Shown piece by piece: positions 48,998-58,779 of a stretch of 64,000 nt of DNA. Origin of the DNA: Oscillospiraceae bacterium (lineage in GTDB: Bacteria; Bacillota; Clostridia; Oscillospirales; Oscillospiraceae); the NCBI GenBank assembly GCA_016282135.1, contig JAEEKA010000085.1, positions 1 through 64,000 of the forward strand, given 5' to 3'. The notes beneath the pieces were generated by a model, which ran no database searches, was not told the DNA's origin, and saw only the letters and a program-made list of their open reading frames with translations. The translations under genes were made by a program, and so were the position numbers. The stretch's first letter is position 1. Each line of letters begins with the position of its first letter.

Positions 48998-50413
48998 GTG
49001 AAAAAGGTTTTCCGATACATGGCGCTTTATCTCCTGCTGGCTCTGTTGCCCTTCGGCATCTTCGCACTGGTGGGCGAGTCCGCGAACAACAACTATCACA
49101 ACGCCTTCCATGCGGCATTGGTGGACAAGTACCACCGGCTGACGGAGGTACAAGGTCAAAAGCTCATCTTCGTGGGGGGAAGCAGTCTGCCCTTCGGCCT
49201 GCGCTGCGATCTCATCGAACAGGAGCTCGGTTACACGGCGGTAAATTTCGGGATGTACGCCTCGCTGGGCACGCGGGTGATGACGGAGCTCTCCCTTGAC
49301 GGGGTGAAGCGCGAGGACGTGGTGGTGCTGGCGCCGGAGTTGAATCCGCAGACCTATTCCGAGTACTTCAACGCCGAAGCACTGTGGGAAGCCGCAAACG
49401 AGGAGCGGAGCATGATTCGCGCCCTCTCCTGGGACGAGAAAACGTCCATGGCATACCATTATTTCCCCTTTCTGTGGAATAAATTGTCAGTGAGAAACGC
49501 CGAGGCCGTGGCGGAGGGCGAGCTCTACGCCCGTTCCTCCCTCAACGAGTACGGCGACGTTGCCTATCCGCGGGAACACAACATTATGCCTGGGGGCTTT
49601 GACAAAAGCCAAACCGTCACCCTCTCCGATCTTTACGACGAGGCGTTTTTCGCTGATATGGCCGCCTATGTCCAGGCCGTACGGGCCAAGGGCGCGGAGC
49701 TGTATTTCGCCTTTTCCCCCACCAACGCGGCGGCGGTGCGTTTCACGCCGGAGGAGGCCGCCGCCTTTGAACGCTTCGTTGCGGAAAAACTGGACTGCAG
49801 GGTGCTGGGCAGCATTGCTGACGTCACCTACGATCCGGGCTATTTCTACGACACCAACTTTCACCTGAACGATACCGGCGCGATTGTGCACACCGTCCGA
49901 TTGATTGATCTGCTCAAAGAGCAGCTGGGCCGCGACGGGCCCACGGATATTGAGATTCCGCCGATGCCGGAGACCGAAAGCAGCGACACGCCGCAGGAAA
50001 CGGAGGAGCCGCAGGAAATCATGTTCGAAGTCTCGGACGAGGGCGGCATGCTCTACCTCACAGCCATCAAGGACGCGTATAAGGACGAGACCGCGATCCG
50101 CCTGCCCGAGCGTTACAACGGGCGCCCCATCCAGGGGCTGACCGGCGGTTTCCTCTCCGGGTGCGGTCAGTTGACCGAGTTGGAGATCCCCGCCTGCTAT
50201 ACGATCTATGATGCCGGAATCTTTTCCGGCTGCCCCGCGTTGGAAAAAGTCTATCTTGAGCTCCCGGAACCGAGCAAATCCTTCGTGCCCGCCGAAGGGC
50301 TGATGGACGGCGCTGCCGCCGCGGTTAAGCTGTATATCCCCGCCGCCAAAATAAACAAATTCCGCAGCAACTACACCTGGCGCAATTACGCGGATTATTT
50401 TGCGGTCTACTGA
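48998..50413 (+). CDS. SGNH/DltD-like acyl-transfer partner with C-terminal BspA-type LRR-like region
   Basis: IFVGGSSLPFGLRCDLIEQELGYTAVNFGMYASLG; NFHLNDTGAIVHTVRLID; C-terminal LTELEIPACYTIYDAGIFSGCPALEKVYLE. Confidence 0.75.
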   Translation: MKKVFRYMALYLLLALLPFGIFALVGESANNNYHNAFHAALVDKYHRLTEVQGQKLIFVGGSSLPFGLRCDLIEQELGYTAVNFGMYASLGTRVMTELSLDGVKREDVVVLAPELNPQTYSEYFNAEALWEAANEERSMIRALSWDEKTSMAYHYFPFLWNKLSVRNAEAVAEGELYARSSLNEYGDVAYPREHNIMPGGFDKSQTVTLSDLYDEAFFADMAAYVQAVRAKGAELYFAFSPTNAAAVRFTPEEAAAFERFVAEKLDCRVLGSIADVTYDPGYFYDTNFHLNDTGAIVHTVRLIDLLKEQLGRDGPTDIEIPPMPETESSDTPQETEEPQEIMFEVSDEGGMLYLTAIKDAYKDETAIRLPERYNGRPIQGLTGGFLSGCGQLTELEIPACYTIYDAGIFSGCPALEKVYLELPEPSKSFVPAEGLMDGAAAAVKLYIPAAKINKFRSNYTWRNYADYFAVY

Positions 50414-50468
50414 GAAATTCCCCTGCAGATCGCAACCGACAATACTTACATGAAAGAGGAAACCGTCC

Positions 50469-52559
50469 ATGAAAAAAAGAATTCTGACCGTTCTGCTTCT
50501 CTTATGCGCCATTCTTTTGTGCTTCGCAGCCTGCGACAATAACGACCCGGCGGAAGCTGAGCTGCGCGCTTTGAAAATTACGCAGGCCCCCGCCAAAACG
50601 GCGTACACCGCGGGCGAATCCTTCGACAAAACAGGCATGATCGTGATGGCCGTGTATTCCGACGGCTCGGAAACCGAGATCACAGCTTACACCGTGGACA
50701 AGACCACGCTGACCGAGGACGATGCCGCTGTAACCGTCAGCTACAAAGGCCTGAGCGCCGCCCAGGCCGTTACTGTGTCGGCTGTCGCGCCCGTCTCTTC
50801 CGGCGACGAAAGCCCCAGTACCGAAACGCCAAGCACCGAATTCGCCACATCCGATCCCTCCGCCTCGGAGTACGACTCGGTAAGCCTGGTCAACGCCCCC
50901 ATACGCGAGACCTATGTGGCCGGTGAGATCTTCGACCCAACCGGCATCCTGCTGCGCTGCACGAAGGGCGCGGAGGAGACCTTGACAAGCGCCTGCACCT
51001 TTCCTGACACAGCGCTGACCGAAGATACCACAGCCGTGACGGTAAGCTGCGGCGGTCTGACCGTAGACGTGCCCGTGACCGTCGCGGCCGGTTCTCCCAT
51101 GACCTGGGGCGAACCGTCCTACGCCCAGGAGACGGTGGACGCGCTGATCAACGAACTGAAAAACGTCGCCGCGACGCAAAGCGACATCGATATCGGCCTC
51201 GTTTACAACGGCCAGGTTTTGAACAAGCTCCTGCCCCACAGCTATGCTGCGGGCGTCTCCTCGTTTGCGGAGCTGCTGGCGGAGCTGGACTACCATCTGT
51301 TCTACGGCTGCAGCAGCATGGTCATCAAGGTCAATTACGATTACGGCGATCTGGAAGAAACCCTGGACAGGCTGTACTTTGAAAGCGGCTTTGTGGGCGG
51401 CTGCATGTCCATCAAGGGCCAGGCGCTGGCGGACGGCTACGTTCAGATTATCGTCAAATATTACAGCAACACGCTGATGTCCGTCACCCCCACTGCGCTG
51501 ATCCCCTCCTACCTGGATTTCGCGCATATGGATTCCACCCGGGCCGCGGATTACCAGTTTGCCAAAATCGACGCCGCGAACGGTATCGCGGTGTACAACT
51601 CCGAGCAGGCTGTCTGGGCGCTGTCACACGGCTATTCTATCGCTCCCGTGGCGGGCAGCCCCGTGGAAACGGTGCTGGCGCGCGCCAAGCAGATCCTCAT
51701 TTCTTGCTGTGACGATACCATGTCGTCTTATCAGAAAATGTACAACGTGTACTATTATATTCAAATCCACGTGACCTACGATTTCACCGGTGAGGAATGG
51801 GCAGCCCGTTCTCCCGATCCCGCAAACGAATCGGATATGCTCAGCTCCATGCTGGTTTCCTTCCGTGCGGAGGGGCCACTGCTCTACGGCAACGCGGCCT
51901 GCTACGGTTACGCCAAGGCCATTACGCTGCTCCTCGGCCTGGAAGGCTTTGATATCACCCGCGTGGTGGGCAAGTATTACAACATCGTGGGCCGCAGCCA
52001 GAATGAATACGACTCTTATAACGGCGAGTACATGGAAAGTATCGGCACGCACTCCTACAGTTACGTACGCATTGACGGATACGATTATCTGATCGACGGA
52101 ACTTACGCGATTGCCGGAATCCCTTTCGTACAGGATCACGAATGCACCGTGTACCGGGATTTCTGCGTGGGCTGCTCCAAAGAGCGCCACGCTCAGGTCT
52201 ATACGCGTTTACAGGATGATTCCTACTGCACCGCCCCCGACTATAACCCCGCAAACTTTGACAACGAGCTGCTTGCCTCCTACGACGGCGGCGCCCATGA
52301 CTGCCTGCTGGAAAGCGAGGAGGAAGTGAGCGCCTACCTGGCCGCGCTGGCAGACCAGGTGACGGAACGGAACAGCTACTACGCATTCTACGTCACGGTA
52401 AGCGCCGACGTTTATTTCGATGAGTTCGCTTTCCGCGATGCGGCAACGGCCCAGCTGGAAGCCGCCTTCGGCAGCTGCTATTACTGGCGGTATGCCAGGG
52501 TGCGCGACGTGAACGGCATGGATTGCTATACGATGACAGGCGTTGTCTATCCCGCCTGA
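50469..52559 (+). CDS. Lipoprotein with two bacterial Ig-like domains and a transglutaminase-like domain
   Basis: Lipobox LLCFAAC; TAYTAGESFDKTGMIVMAVYSDGS and ETYVAGEIFDPTGILLRC; NAACYGYAKAITLLLGLEGF...THSYSYVRIDGYDYLIDGTY. Confidence 0.85.
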   Translation: MKKRILTVLLLLCAILLCFAACDNNDPAEAELRALKITQAPAKTAYTAGESFDKTGMIVMAVYSDGSETEITAYTVDKTTLTEDDAAVTVSYKGLSAAQAVTVSAVAPVSSGDESPSTETPSTEFATSDPSASEYDSVSLVNAPIRETYVAGEIFDPTGILLRCTKGAEETLTSACTFPDTALTEDTTAVTVSCGGLTVDVPVTVAAGSPMTWGEPSYAQETVDALINELKNVAATQSDIDIGLVYNGQVLNKLLPHSYAAGVSSFAELLAELDYHLFYGCSSMVIKVNYDYGDLEETLDRLYFESGFVGGCMSIKGQALADGYVQIIVKYYSNTLMSVTPTALIPSYLDFAHMDSTRAADYQFAKIDAANGIAVYNSEQAVWALSHGYSIAPVAGSPVETVLARAKQILISCCDDTMSSYQKMYNVYYYIQIHVTYDFTGEEWAARSPDPANESDMLSSMLVSFRAEGPLLYGNAACYGYAKAITLLLGLEGFDITRVVGKYYNIVGRSQNEYDSYNGEYMESIGTHSYSYVRIDGYDYLIDGTYAIAGIPFVQDHECTVYRDFCVGCSKERHAQVYTRLQDDSYCTAPDYNPANFDNELLASYDGGAHDCLLESEEEVSAYLAALADQVTERNSYYAFYVTVSADVYFDEFAFRDAATAQLEAAFGSCYYWRYARVRDVNGMDCYTMTGVVYPA

Positions 52560-52569
52560 CCCCTTCCAT

Positions 52570-52607
52570 GCAAAAACGGCGCCTGCGAAGGCAGGCGCCG
52601 TTTTTGC
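52570..52607 (+). terminator. Terminator GCAAAAACGGCGCCTGC-...-GCAGGCGCCGTTTTTGC
   Basis: 17-bp stem with A/T tracts just after the transglutaminase gene. Confidence 0.85.
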
Positions 52608-52625
52608 AATAATACTATTTCTTAT

Positions 52626-52651
52626 GGAACTTTTTCCTTTGCACATCGTCG
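52626..52651 (+). promoter_or_regulatory. ECF-sigma-like promoter GGAAC-N16-CGTCG
   Basis: GGAAC 52626-52630, CGTCG 52647-52651; spacer shares TTCCTTTG with the serpin 1 promoter. Confidence 0.55.
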
Positions 52652-52686
52652 AAAAACTGACAGACATAAAAAAATGGAGGCAAATC

Positions 52687-53895
52687 ATGATGTGCAAAAA
52701 AGCAGTGATTTATCTTCTGGCGGCCCTGCTCCTTTTTGCGGCGGGCTGCGACAAAAGCCAAACAACATCCGACACTGAATCCACCGCCCCCATCTCCACC
52801 CAGCCGAAGCACCCTGTGGACCTTCTGGCTGAGGACGGCAGCCGCGCCGCCGCCCCCGACGCCCGCTGTCTTTGCACGGTGACGGAAAAAGGCGTGCTCT
52901 ACGACGAATTCGACCAGGGTGGCGCGCCCACGAGTACGGCAATCTACCACTGGATCGACACCTCCGCCCGGGAGGACGTCCCCTTAATGACGCTGGAGGA
53001 CCAGGGCTACGAGGCAGTCTACACCCGCACAGAGCTGGGCGGCGCCGTTTACACCCTGGCGCTCACGGGCAATCCCACGGACGACGCTCCGGATACGCTG
53101 TGGCTTCTATGCATTGACGGGCCCGGGCGGACTGCGGAGAAATATCGGATTACGGACAACGGCTTCCCCTACTGCTCCATGGCCGCGATGGAGGACAGGC
53201 TCCTGATTGTCAGCCATGAGATGACCCATCCGGCCAGCGATAAGGTCTATGTCTTCGATCCCGCCGACAAGACCGTGCGGAAGCTCCTGTCTTTTCCGGC
53301 AGGCGACGACGTCACCGATACCCTGCGGGCGGTCTGTGCCGACGAAGACGGTTTTGCCCTGCTCCGCCTGCACCTGGAAGGGGGAAGCTCCGAGCTGTAT
53401 CTGGACCGTTATGATCGCTCCGGTCAAAATCGCTCCGAGTTGGCATTGAACGAGCAGATGATTGCCGCGGCAATGAATGTTCACGGCGTTCTCTCCCGGC
53501 GGGAAGCCCTGGATGAATTCGGCATGATGGTAAGCGGCTTCCGCTTGGAGGAAGGGCGGTACCTGTACTATGAAAATTTCGGCCGACTGCGTCTGATTGT
53601 GGACCTGGAAACGGGCCTGCCTCTCTTCACGGGGGATGACCTCTACGCCATGTCCGTAGGCAGCGGGCGTCCGGCCTTCTACTTCCTGGATTTCTTCATG
53701 CCGGGAGGCGACGAGCTCCACACTCCCGGGATCTACGTCCTGCGGGAGGGTGAGATGACCCGGCTCCCTTTTACGCCGGCAGAGGAACGGAGCATGATCC
53801 GGCACATCTCCCATGCCGCCGACGGGACCTGGCTGATCCGCGTTACCGACGGCAATGAGGAAAACGACGCCTGGCACTTGTGGAAGGAGCCCTGA
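52687..53895 (+). CDS. Hypothetical lipoprotein, possibly repeat/propeller-like
   Basis: MMCKKAVIYLLAALLLFAAGCDKSQ; repeated YVFDPADKTVRKLLSF / LYLDRYDRSGQNRSEL-like segments. Confidence 0.75.
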   Translation: MMCKKAVIYLLAALLLFAAGCDKSQTTSDTESTAPISTQPKHPVDLLAEDGSRAAAPDARCLCTVTEKGVLYDEFDQGGAPTSTAIYHWIDTSAREDVPLMTLEDQGYEAVYTRTELGGAVYTLALTGNPTDDAPDTLWLLCIDGPGRTAEKYRITDNGFPYCSMAAMEDRLLIVSHEMTHPASDKVYVFDPADKTVRKLLSFPAGDDVTDTLRAVCADEDGFALLRLHLEGGSSELYLDRYDRSGQNRSELALNEQMIAAAMNVHGVLSRREALDEFGMMVSGFRLEEGRYLYYENFGRLRLIVDLETGLPLFTGDDLYAMSVGSGRPAFYFLDFFMPGGDELHTPGIYVLREGEMTRLPFTPAEERSMIRHISHAADGTWLIRVTDGNEENDAWHLWKEP

Positions 53896-54168
53896 GCCGC
53901 AGCAGCCTATTCTCCCCTGCCGGATAATCCCGTTTTCAATTTCAAAGCCGCTGAAAAAACTTACCACGGGTTCCTTTACAAACAAAGAAAAACGTGCTGG
54001 TGTTATTTCGAACGATTGCGAAAAGTTCATAAAAAATCATATTACATCGCCGAAGGCAAAACGAAATAAAGCAAATACTAAGTATTTCTGGTGTGCTTTT
54101 GTGGAGGCGGCGGAACTTGCGTTCGTTCTTTCCTCCCCCGGAAAGTGTACGTTTGTTCCATCTCCCCC

Positions 54169-54216
54169 CAACAAAGGAGGCTCTTTTGTCAGCAGACAAA
54201 AGAGCCTCCTTTGTTG
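54169..54216. terminator. Perfect 22-bp stem hairpin CAACAAAGGAGGCTCTTTTGTC-agca-GACAAAAGAGCCTCCTTTGTTG
   Basis: Between convergent genes; shares the CTCTTTTGTC/GACAAAAGAG core with 21857-21897. Confidence 0.8.
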
Positions 54217-54290
54217 TTTCTTTCTACAGCACTCGGTAGATATGCCCGCTCCACCGGATCCAAAGCGGCAATAAACGAACGAGCCCTGCG

Positions 54291-54683
54291 CTATTTCAAT
54301 CCAAAATGCTTCTTAACACGCTCAGAACAAAGCACCTTGCCCTTGACATTGATTTCTTCGATGGTTTCCAGTGCCAGCGCATCCAAGCTGCTGTCAATCA
54401 CAGCCAGGCCATAGCCTCTGACCTTAATCTTTTGGCCGGATTCCTGCGCACGGAGGAGCTGCGCCGCCGTAAAGCCGTAGACGCCGATAAACCAGTGCTT
54501 GTTATAGGATTGCTGCCGCTGTGTTTCCCCTTCTATAATCGCGCGCTTCTGTTCCAAAACCTGCCGTACCGATTGGTTGATAAAGTCGCTGCGGTTGGAA
54601 TAGTATCCCAAATCTACCAGCAGATCAATTTGAGACAGTGTTCCAATGTTCATGTTGACAGATACCTTTTCCGTGGATTCCAT
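54291..54683 (-). CDS. Ribbon-helix-helix (CopG/NikR-like) transcriptional regulator
   Basis: KVSVNMNIGTLSQIDLLVDLGYYSNRSDFINQSVRQVLEQK. Confidence 0.8.
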   Translation of the reverse strand: MESTEKVSVNMNIGTLSQIDLLVDLGYYSNRSDFINQSVRQVLEQKRAIIEGETQRQQSYNKHWFIGVYGFTAAQLLRAQESGQKIKVRGYGLAVIDSSLDALALETIEEINVKGKVLCSERVKKHFGLK

Positions 54684-54697
54684 AATGATCCCCCTTT

Positions 54698-54754
54698 CTA
54701 AATATGCTCTATTTGGAGCATATTTAGAGTATCACAGACCGCCGCATTTGTCAA
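54698..54754 (-). promoter_or_regulatory. Promoter with 12-bp-arm palindromic operator CTAAATATGCTC-tatttg-GAGCATATTTAG
   Basis: Operator 54698-54727; minus-strand TTGACA (54749-54754)-N17-TACTCT. Confidence 0.75.
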
Positions 54755-54943
54755 TCGTTTTTTTCGAACCCGCTTTTTCCACTGCGCTTCGCCGTCCCGG
54801 AACACTTTTTCCCGTCAGGGCAAGGTTGATTCCCGGATTCGTGATCTGCGTTGTTCTTTCCCTGACCGTAGACCTCTTGCAATAATTGCTTTTTTGCAGT
54901 ATAATTATAAAGGCAGGATCAGCGATTGAAAGGGGTAGGTATT

Positions 54944-56326
54944 ATGAAAAAACGCTTTGTACTCGACACGAATATTTTGCTGCAAGACCCAACTGCCCTC
55001 CTGGGATTCTCGGATAATGACGTCATCCTGACGAGCACCGTACTTCAAGAGTTGGATGAATACAAAAATGCGCGGGGCGAGCTCGGGCATCATGCGAGAG
55101 GTGCGATTCGCCTGATTGAGGAGGCGCGGGCCGGCGGGGACCTGACCAAAGGCGTCAAGCTTCAGAGCGGCGGTGTTTTGTATGTGGAGCCAAACGGCGT
55201 ACACGGGGATTACCTGCCAAACGGTTTTTCGATTTCTGTTCCGGACAACAAAATCATTGCAACCTGTGTCTATCTGACAAACAAGGAGCCGTCCAATCAC
55301 GCGCCTGTCATTCTGGTCAGCAATGATATTGCGATGCGCATCAACGCATCCGTCATTCTCGGCCCGGCCCATGTCCAGGAATACAAGAATCTCGTCGTCA
55401 ACCAAGATCATTCCTTTACCGGATATACCGACCTGGAAGTGCCCTATGAGGCCATCACATCGATCTATCAAAACGGAAGCTGGGTCGGAAAGGCAGCGGG
55501 CAAAAAAAACCAGTGGAATGATAGTCTCACGGAGAATCTCTTTGTGACTGCGCAAGCAATCGACCCGGAAGGCAATGAGAAAACGGCGCTCACGGTTTAC
55601 CGGGACGGCGCGCTGCGCCGCATCGATGAGAAAAAAACGCTGTTCGGCGGGGTCACACCAAAAAACGCCCTGCAGCGCTATGCCATCTGGGCGCTGACCA
55701 ACCCGGAGATTCCTCTGGTCATCTTAAGCGGCCCGGCGGGAACCGCAAAGACCTTCCTATCCCTGGCTGCCGGTCTGGAGCAGACCTATACCTCTCAAAG
55801 AGTGCGTGACCGTCTGTATCAGAAAATTTTGATTTCCAGACCGAACGCGGAGGCGGGCGACCCAAGCTTCGGTTATTTGCCGGGCTCTTTGCATGAGAAA
55901 ATGACGCCGCTGCTTCTCCCCTTCTATGATAATCTGGAAAATCTGCTGGCCCGCAATGATGAGGAAATGACAAGAACGCAGATCGACGATCTGTTTGCCT
56001 CCGGCGTAATCGAGATGTGCGCCCTGTCCTATATTCGAGGCCGGTCGCTGACGAAAAGCTATCTGATTTGCGACGAGGCACAGAACGCCTCTCAGCTCTT
56101 GATCCGCGACATCATTACCCGCGCAGGACAGGGCACGAAAATCATCCTTGCCGGAGACCCGGAACAGTGCGACAGTCTGAACCTGGATTCGCACAACAAC
56201 GGACTTGTCTATGCCATGGAGCGCTTCCGTGACGATCCGCTCGCGGCCATCATCCGCTTCAGCGACGAGCAATCCGTACGTTCCGCCCTGGCCAAGGATG
56301 CGCTTTCCAGAATGAACAGTCTGTAG
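54944..56326 (+). CDS. PhoH family protein with N-terminal PIN domain
   Basis: RFVLDTNILLQDPTALLGFSDNDVILTSTVLQELDEYK; LSGPAGTAKTFLSLAAGLEQ; LICDEAQNASQLLIRDIITRAGQGTKIILAGDPEQCD. Confidence 0.95.
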   Translation: MKKRFVLDTNILLQDPTALLGFSDNDVILTSTVLQELDEYKNARGELGHHARGAIRLIEEARAGGDLTKGVKLQSGGVLYVEPNGVHGDYLPNGFSISVPDNKIIATCVYLTNKEPSNHAPVILVSNDIAMRINASVILGPAHVQEYKNLVVNQDHSFTGYTDLEVPYEAITSIYQNGSWVGKAAGKKNQWNDSLTENLFVTAQAIDPEGNEKTALTVYRDGALRRIDEKKTLFGGVTPKNALQRYAIWALTNPEIPLVILSGPAGTAKTFLSLAAGLEQTYTSQRVRDRLYQKILISRPNAEAGDPSFGYLPGSLHEKMTPLLLPFYDNLENLLARNDEEMTRTQIDDLFASGVIEMCALSYIRGRSLTKSYLICDEAQNASQLLIRDIITRAGQGTKIILAGDPEQCDSLNLDSHNNGLVYAMERFRDDPLAAIIRFSDEQSVRSALAKDALSRMNSL

Positions 56327-56519
56327 ACACAGCATTTTCTTTTTCAGGAACATCCCTCACATATTTTCAACTTTTTGAGTCTGTTTCATATCATGGCAAC
56401 GCCTGAATCCCTGTCCTTCGATCTGTCGCGGTCACCGTTGACAGAGCACAGTACACTTGCTATAATGATTTCATCCTCAAAATAATCGTCCCGAAAGGGC
56501 AGAGAAAGGAAGTAAGCCC

Positions 56520-57962
56520 ATGTTTTGCAGCAGCTGCGGCGCGCAGATTTCAGGTCAATCTGCATTCTGCCCCTCCTGCGGAAAGCCTGTCCAGCAACCA
56601 CCCGCTCAGCCTCAGTTCAACCCGAACGACCCCAAAACTATGTTGCATCGTTCCACAAATTCCGAAAGAATGACAGAGAACAGCAGCGCATATCACCAGC
56701 CGTCCGAAGGGCATAGACCTGAACGTGCTTCTGGAATGTACTATATGCAGGGAAGATCGGAGCAGCCTGCCTTTGCGGCCCGGGGAGTACCGACGCAGCA
56801 GGGCTATCTGCCGCAGAGTCCCGCCCCGGACGGGAAAAAGCCGAAAAAAGGGCTCAAGGTTTTCTTGTTCACGATGCTTTTCTTAATCCTTGGCGCAGGG
56901 TTAACTGTGGGCGGTATTTTTATCGGGAAGGCGCTTCACGCTTCTGAGCAGGATTCCGGCAGCACGGCACTTACATCGTCGAATCAGATTATGCGTTCCG
57001 ATTCCGCGTATGCGGAGGGCGAATTTACATACTCTGTAAACCCCAGGGACATACGCGTTGAGATTGATGCGAAAGACGGAAAGCATATTCAGGAAATAAG
57101 ATTTTTCGGCGTAGGAGATATCGACAGATTGTTTCCGAAGTACTACGAAAACGATAAGCAGTATTATTCGTGGAATTTATTTTTTCACGACATATTGGTG
57201 TCTTTGTATTTCGAAGGAAACGGTGAGAAGGGCGACATTCATCCCTCGGAAATGCAGCCAAGGCTGAAGGTCTACCGGCATGACGAAGGCATCGCGACGA
57301 CAGATACGTATGATATTCCTGTTGAGATAAAAGACAACGAAATCATTTTCCGGGATATTGAGATTCCCGAGGACGCCCATTTTGATCTGTACAATGAAAA
57401 CTGGGGATGCGATGTCTATATTTACAGAAATGCGGACAAAATCGTCGACGTGGATGACGTTTTTCTACTCATAAACAATGAAAGATATGATTATAATCAT
57501 CACTGTCTCCCAAGTCAAATCCCTGCTGAATCTACGGAAGCGTCCACCGAACCCATGACGGAAGCACCGGCCGAAACGACCAAACACACACCAACCGAAG
57601 AAGCGGCAGGCTTCAATCCTTCGGAAGAGAATTACTTTATTCAGGGTACTTACCTTTCCGCGGACCCGAATCTTGTCGGAGGCTCGGAGTCAACATTGAT
57701 ATTCTATCCCAACGGTTCTTTCTATATGAATATCAATTTTGGGGAAGGCTTCTGCGAATATAACGGAACATATACAACGTCAAAAAAGCAAAGCGAGATG
57801 GATGACATCTACGTCTACATGACATTTAACAATACGACGAACGGTATTCCGAAAAATGCAACCGTCGTGTTTTCGGACACATGTGATTACTGTGAGTTTT
57901 TGACCGCGGGCTTCGGCCTGATCGGTTACGGTGATCCGCCGTACGGTTTTAGCAAAAAATAA
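56520..57962 (+). CDS. Zinc-ribbon membrane-anchored protein
   Basis: MFCSSCGAQISGQSAFCPSCGKPVQ; single TM; Thr/Glu-rich linker. Confidence 0.8.
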   Translation: MFCSSCGAQISGQSAFCPSCGKPVQQPPAQPQFNPNDPKTMLHRSTNSERMTENSSAYHQPSEGHRPERASGMYYMQGRSEQPAFAARGVPTQQGYLPQSPAPDGKKPKKGLKVFLFTMLFLILGAGLTVGGIFIGKALHASEQDSGSTALTSSNQIMRSDSAYAEGEFTYSVNPRDIRVEIDAKDGKHIQEIRFFGVGDIDRLFPKYYENDKQYYSWNLFFHDILVSLYFEGNGEKGDIHPSEMQPRLKVYRHDEGIATTDTYDIPVEIKDNEIIFRDIEIPEDAHFDLYNENWGCDVYIYRNADKIVDVDDVFLLINNERYDYNHHCLPSQIPAESTEASTEPMTEAPAETTKHTPTEEAAGFNPSEENYFIQGTYLSADPNLVGGSESTLIFYPNGSFYMNINFGEGFCEYNGTYTTSKKQSEMDDIYVYMTFNNTTNGIPKNATVVFSDTCDYCEFLTAGFGLIGYGDPPYGFSKK

Positions 57963-58153
57963 AACGTCACGGGGCTTCTTGGCGCGTCGGAATCGATGGG
58001 CGCCGCCCCAGTCCGCTCCGCAAACCCGGCGCACTCTCCCCCGGTGTTGAAAAAACAGCACTGTCTATCCGTCAAGAAATCTAATACAAGCTGGGAGAAA
58101 CGGCAGCATCGTTTCTCTCAGCTTCTTGTTGTCCGATTATTTCTGACAAATTG

Positions 58154-58186
58154 CTCTTGACAAGAACACTTGGCAGCAGTATAATC
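58154..58186 (+). promoter_or_regulatory. Sigma-70 type promoter (TTGACA-N17-TATAAT)
   Basis: ttgacaagaacacttggcagcagtataat upstream of the 58229 gene. Confidence 0.75.
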
Positions 58187-58228
58187 TGGTTGCGCCAAGA
58201 AAACTTGGCACAAAGGAGGGAGCCTATT

Positions 58229-58561
58229 TTGGAGAAGGATTATATTTTAAAAATGAGCCGTGAGGAGAACGCAGGTCGACGGGATGAACGCGAGATGGCG
58301 GTCGCTGCTGCGGCGTCTAAAGTTGGCATGCTGGTCGGTGGGTTCGTGTGCATTGTGCTGGTTTTTCTTGGCACGCTCGTTTTGAATGCCCCCGAAATCA
58401 GTTTTGCCGGGTGGATGGTGTATTTTTCCATGTATGCCAGCTGTAATTTTGTGCTGTTCCGGAAATTAGGGAATCGTCAAAACCTGATCTGGGGCATTAT
58501 TGCTGCTGTCGTTGCGGCAGGATTCTGTGCGGCGTTGGTGCTGAAAAGCGTGATGAAGTAA
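58229..58561 (+). CDS. DUF6442-like small membrane protein (TTG start likely)
   Basis: LEKDYILKMSREENAGRRDEREMAV...two or three TM helices; RBS aaaggaggga before TTG. Confidence 0.75.
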   Translation: MEKDYILKMSREENAGRRDEREMAVAAAASKVGMLVGGFVCIVLVFLGTLVLNAPEISFAGWMVYFSMYASCNFVLFRKLGNRQNLIWGIIAAVVAAGFCAALVLKSVMK

Positions 58562-58562
58562 A

Positions 58563-58769
58563 ATGAACGAAAAACTGATATTACAGAACAGGCTCAAAGA
58601 AACCCGTATCGAGAAAAAGCTGTCTCAGCAGCAGCTGGCAGATCTGGTCGGCGTGTCCCGCAATACGATCAGTTCCATTGAGACCGGGCAGTTTAATCCC
58701 ACCGCAAAGCTGGCTTTGATTCTGTGCATTGCATTGGATAAGAAATTTGAAGAACTGTTTTACTTTTAG
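58563..58769 (+). CDS. XRE-family HTH regulator
   Basis: LKETRIEKKLSQQQLADLVGVSRNTISSIETGQFNPTAKLALILCIALDKKFEELF. Confidence 0.93.
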   Translation: MNEKLILQNRLKETRIEKKLSQQQLADLVGVSRNTISSIETGQFNPTAKLALILCIALDKKFEELFYF

Positions 58770-58779
58770 GGAGGTTTCC

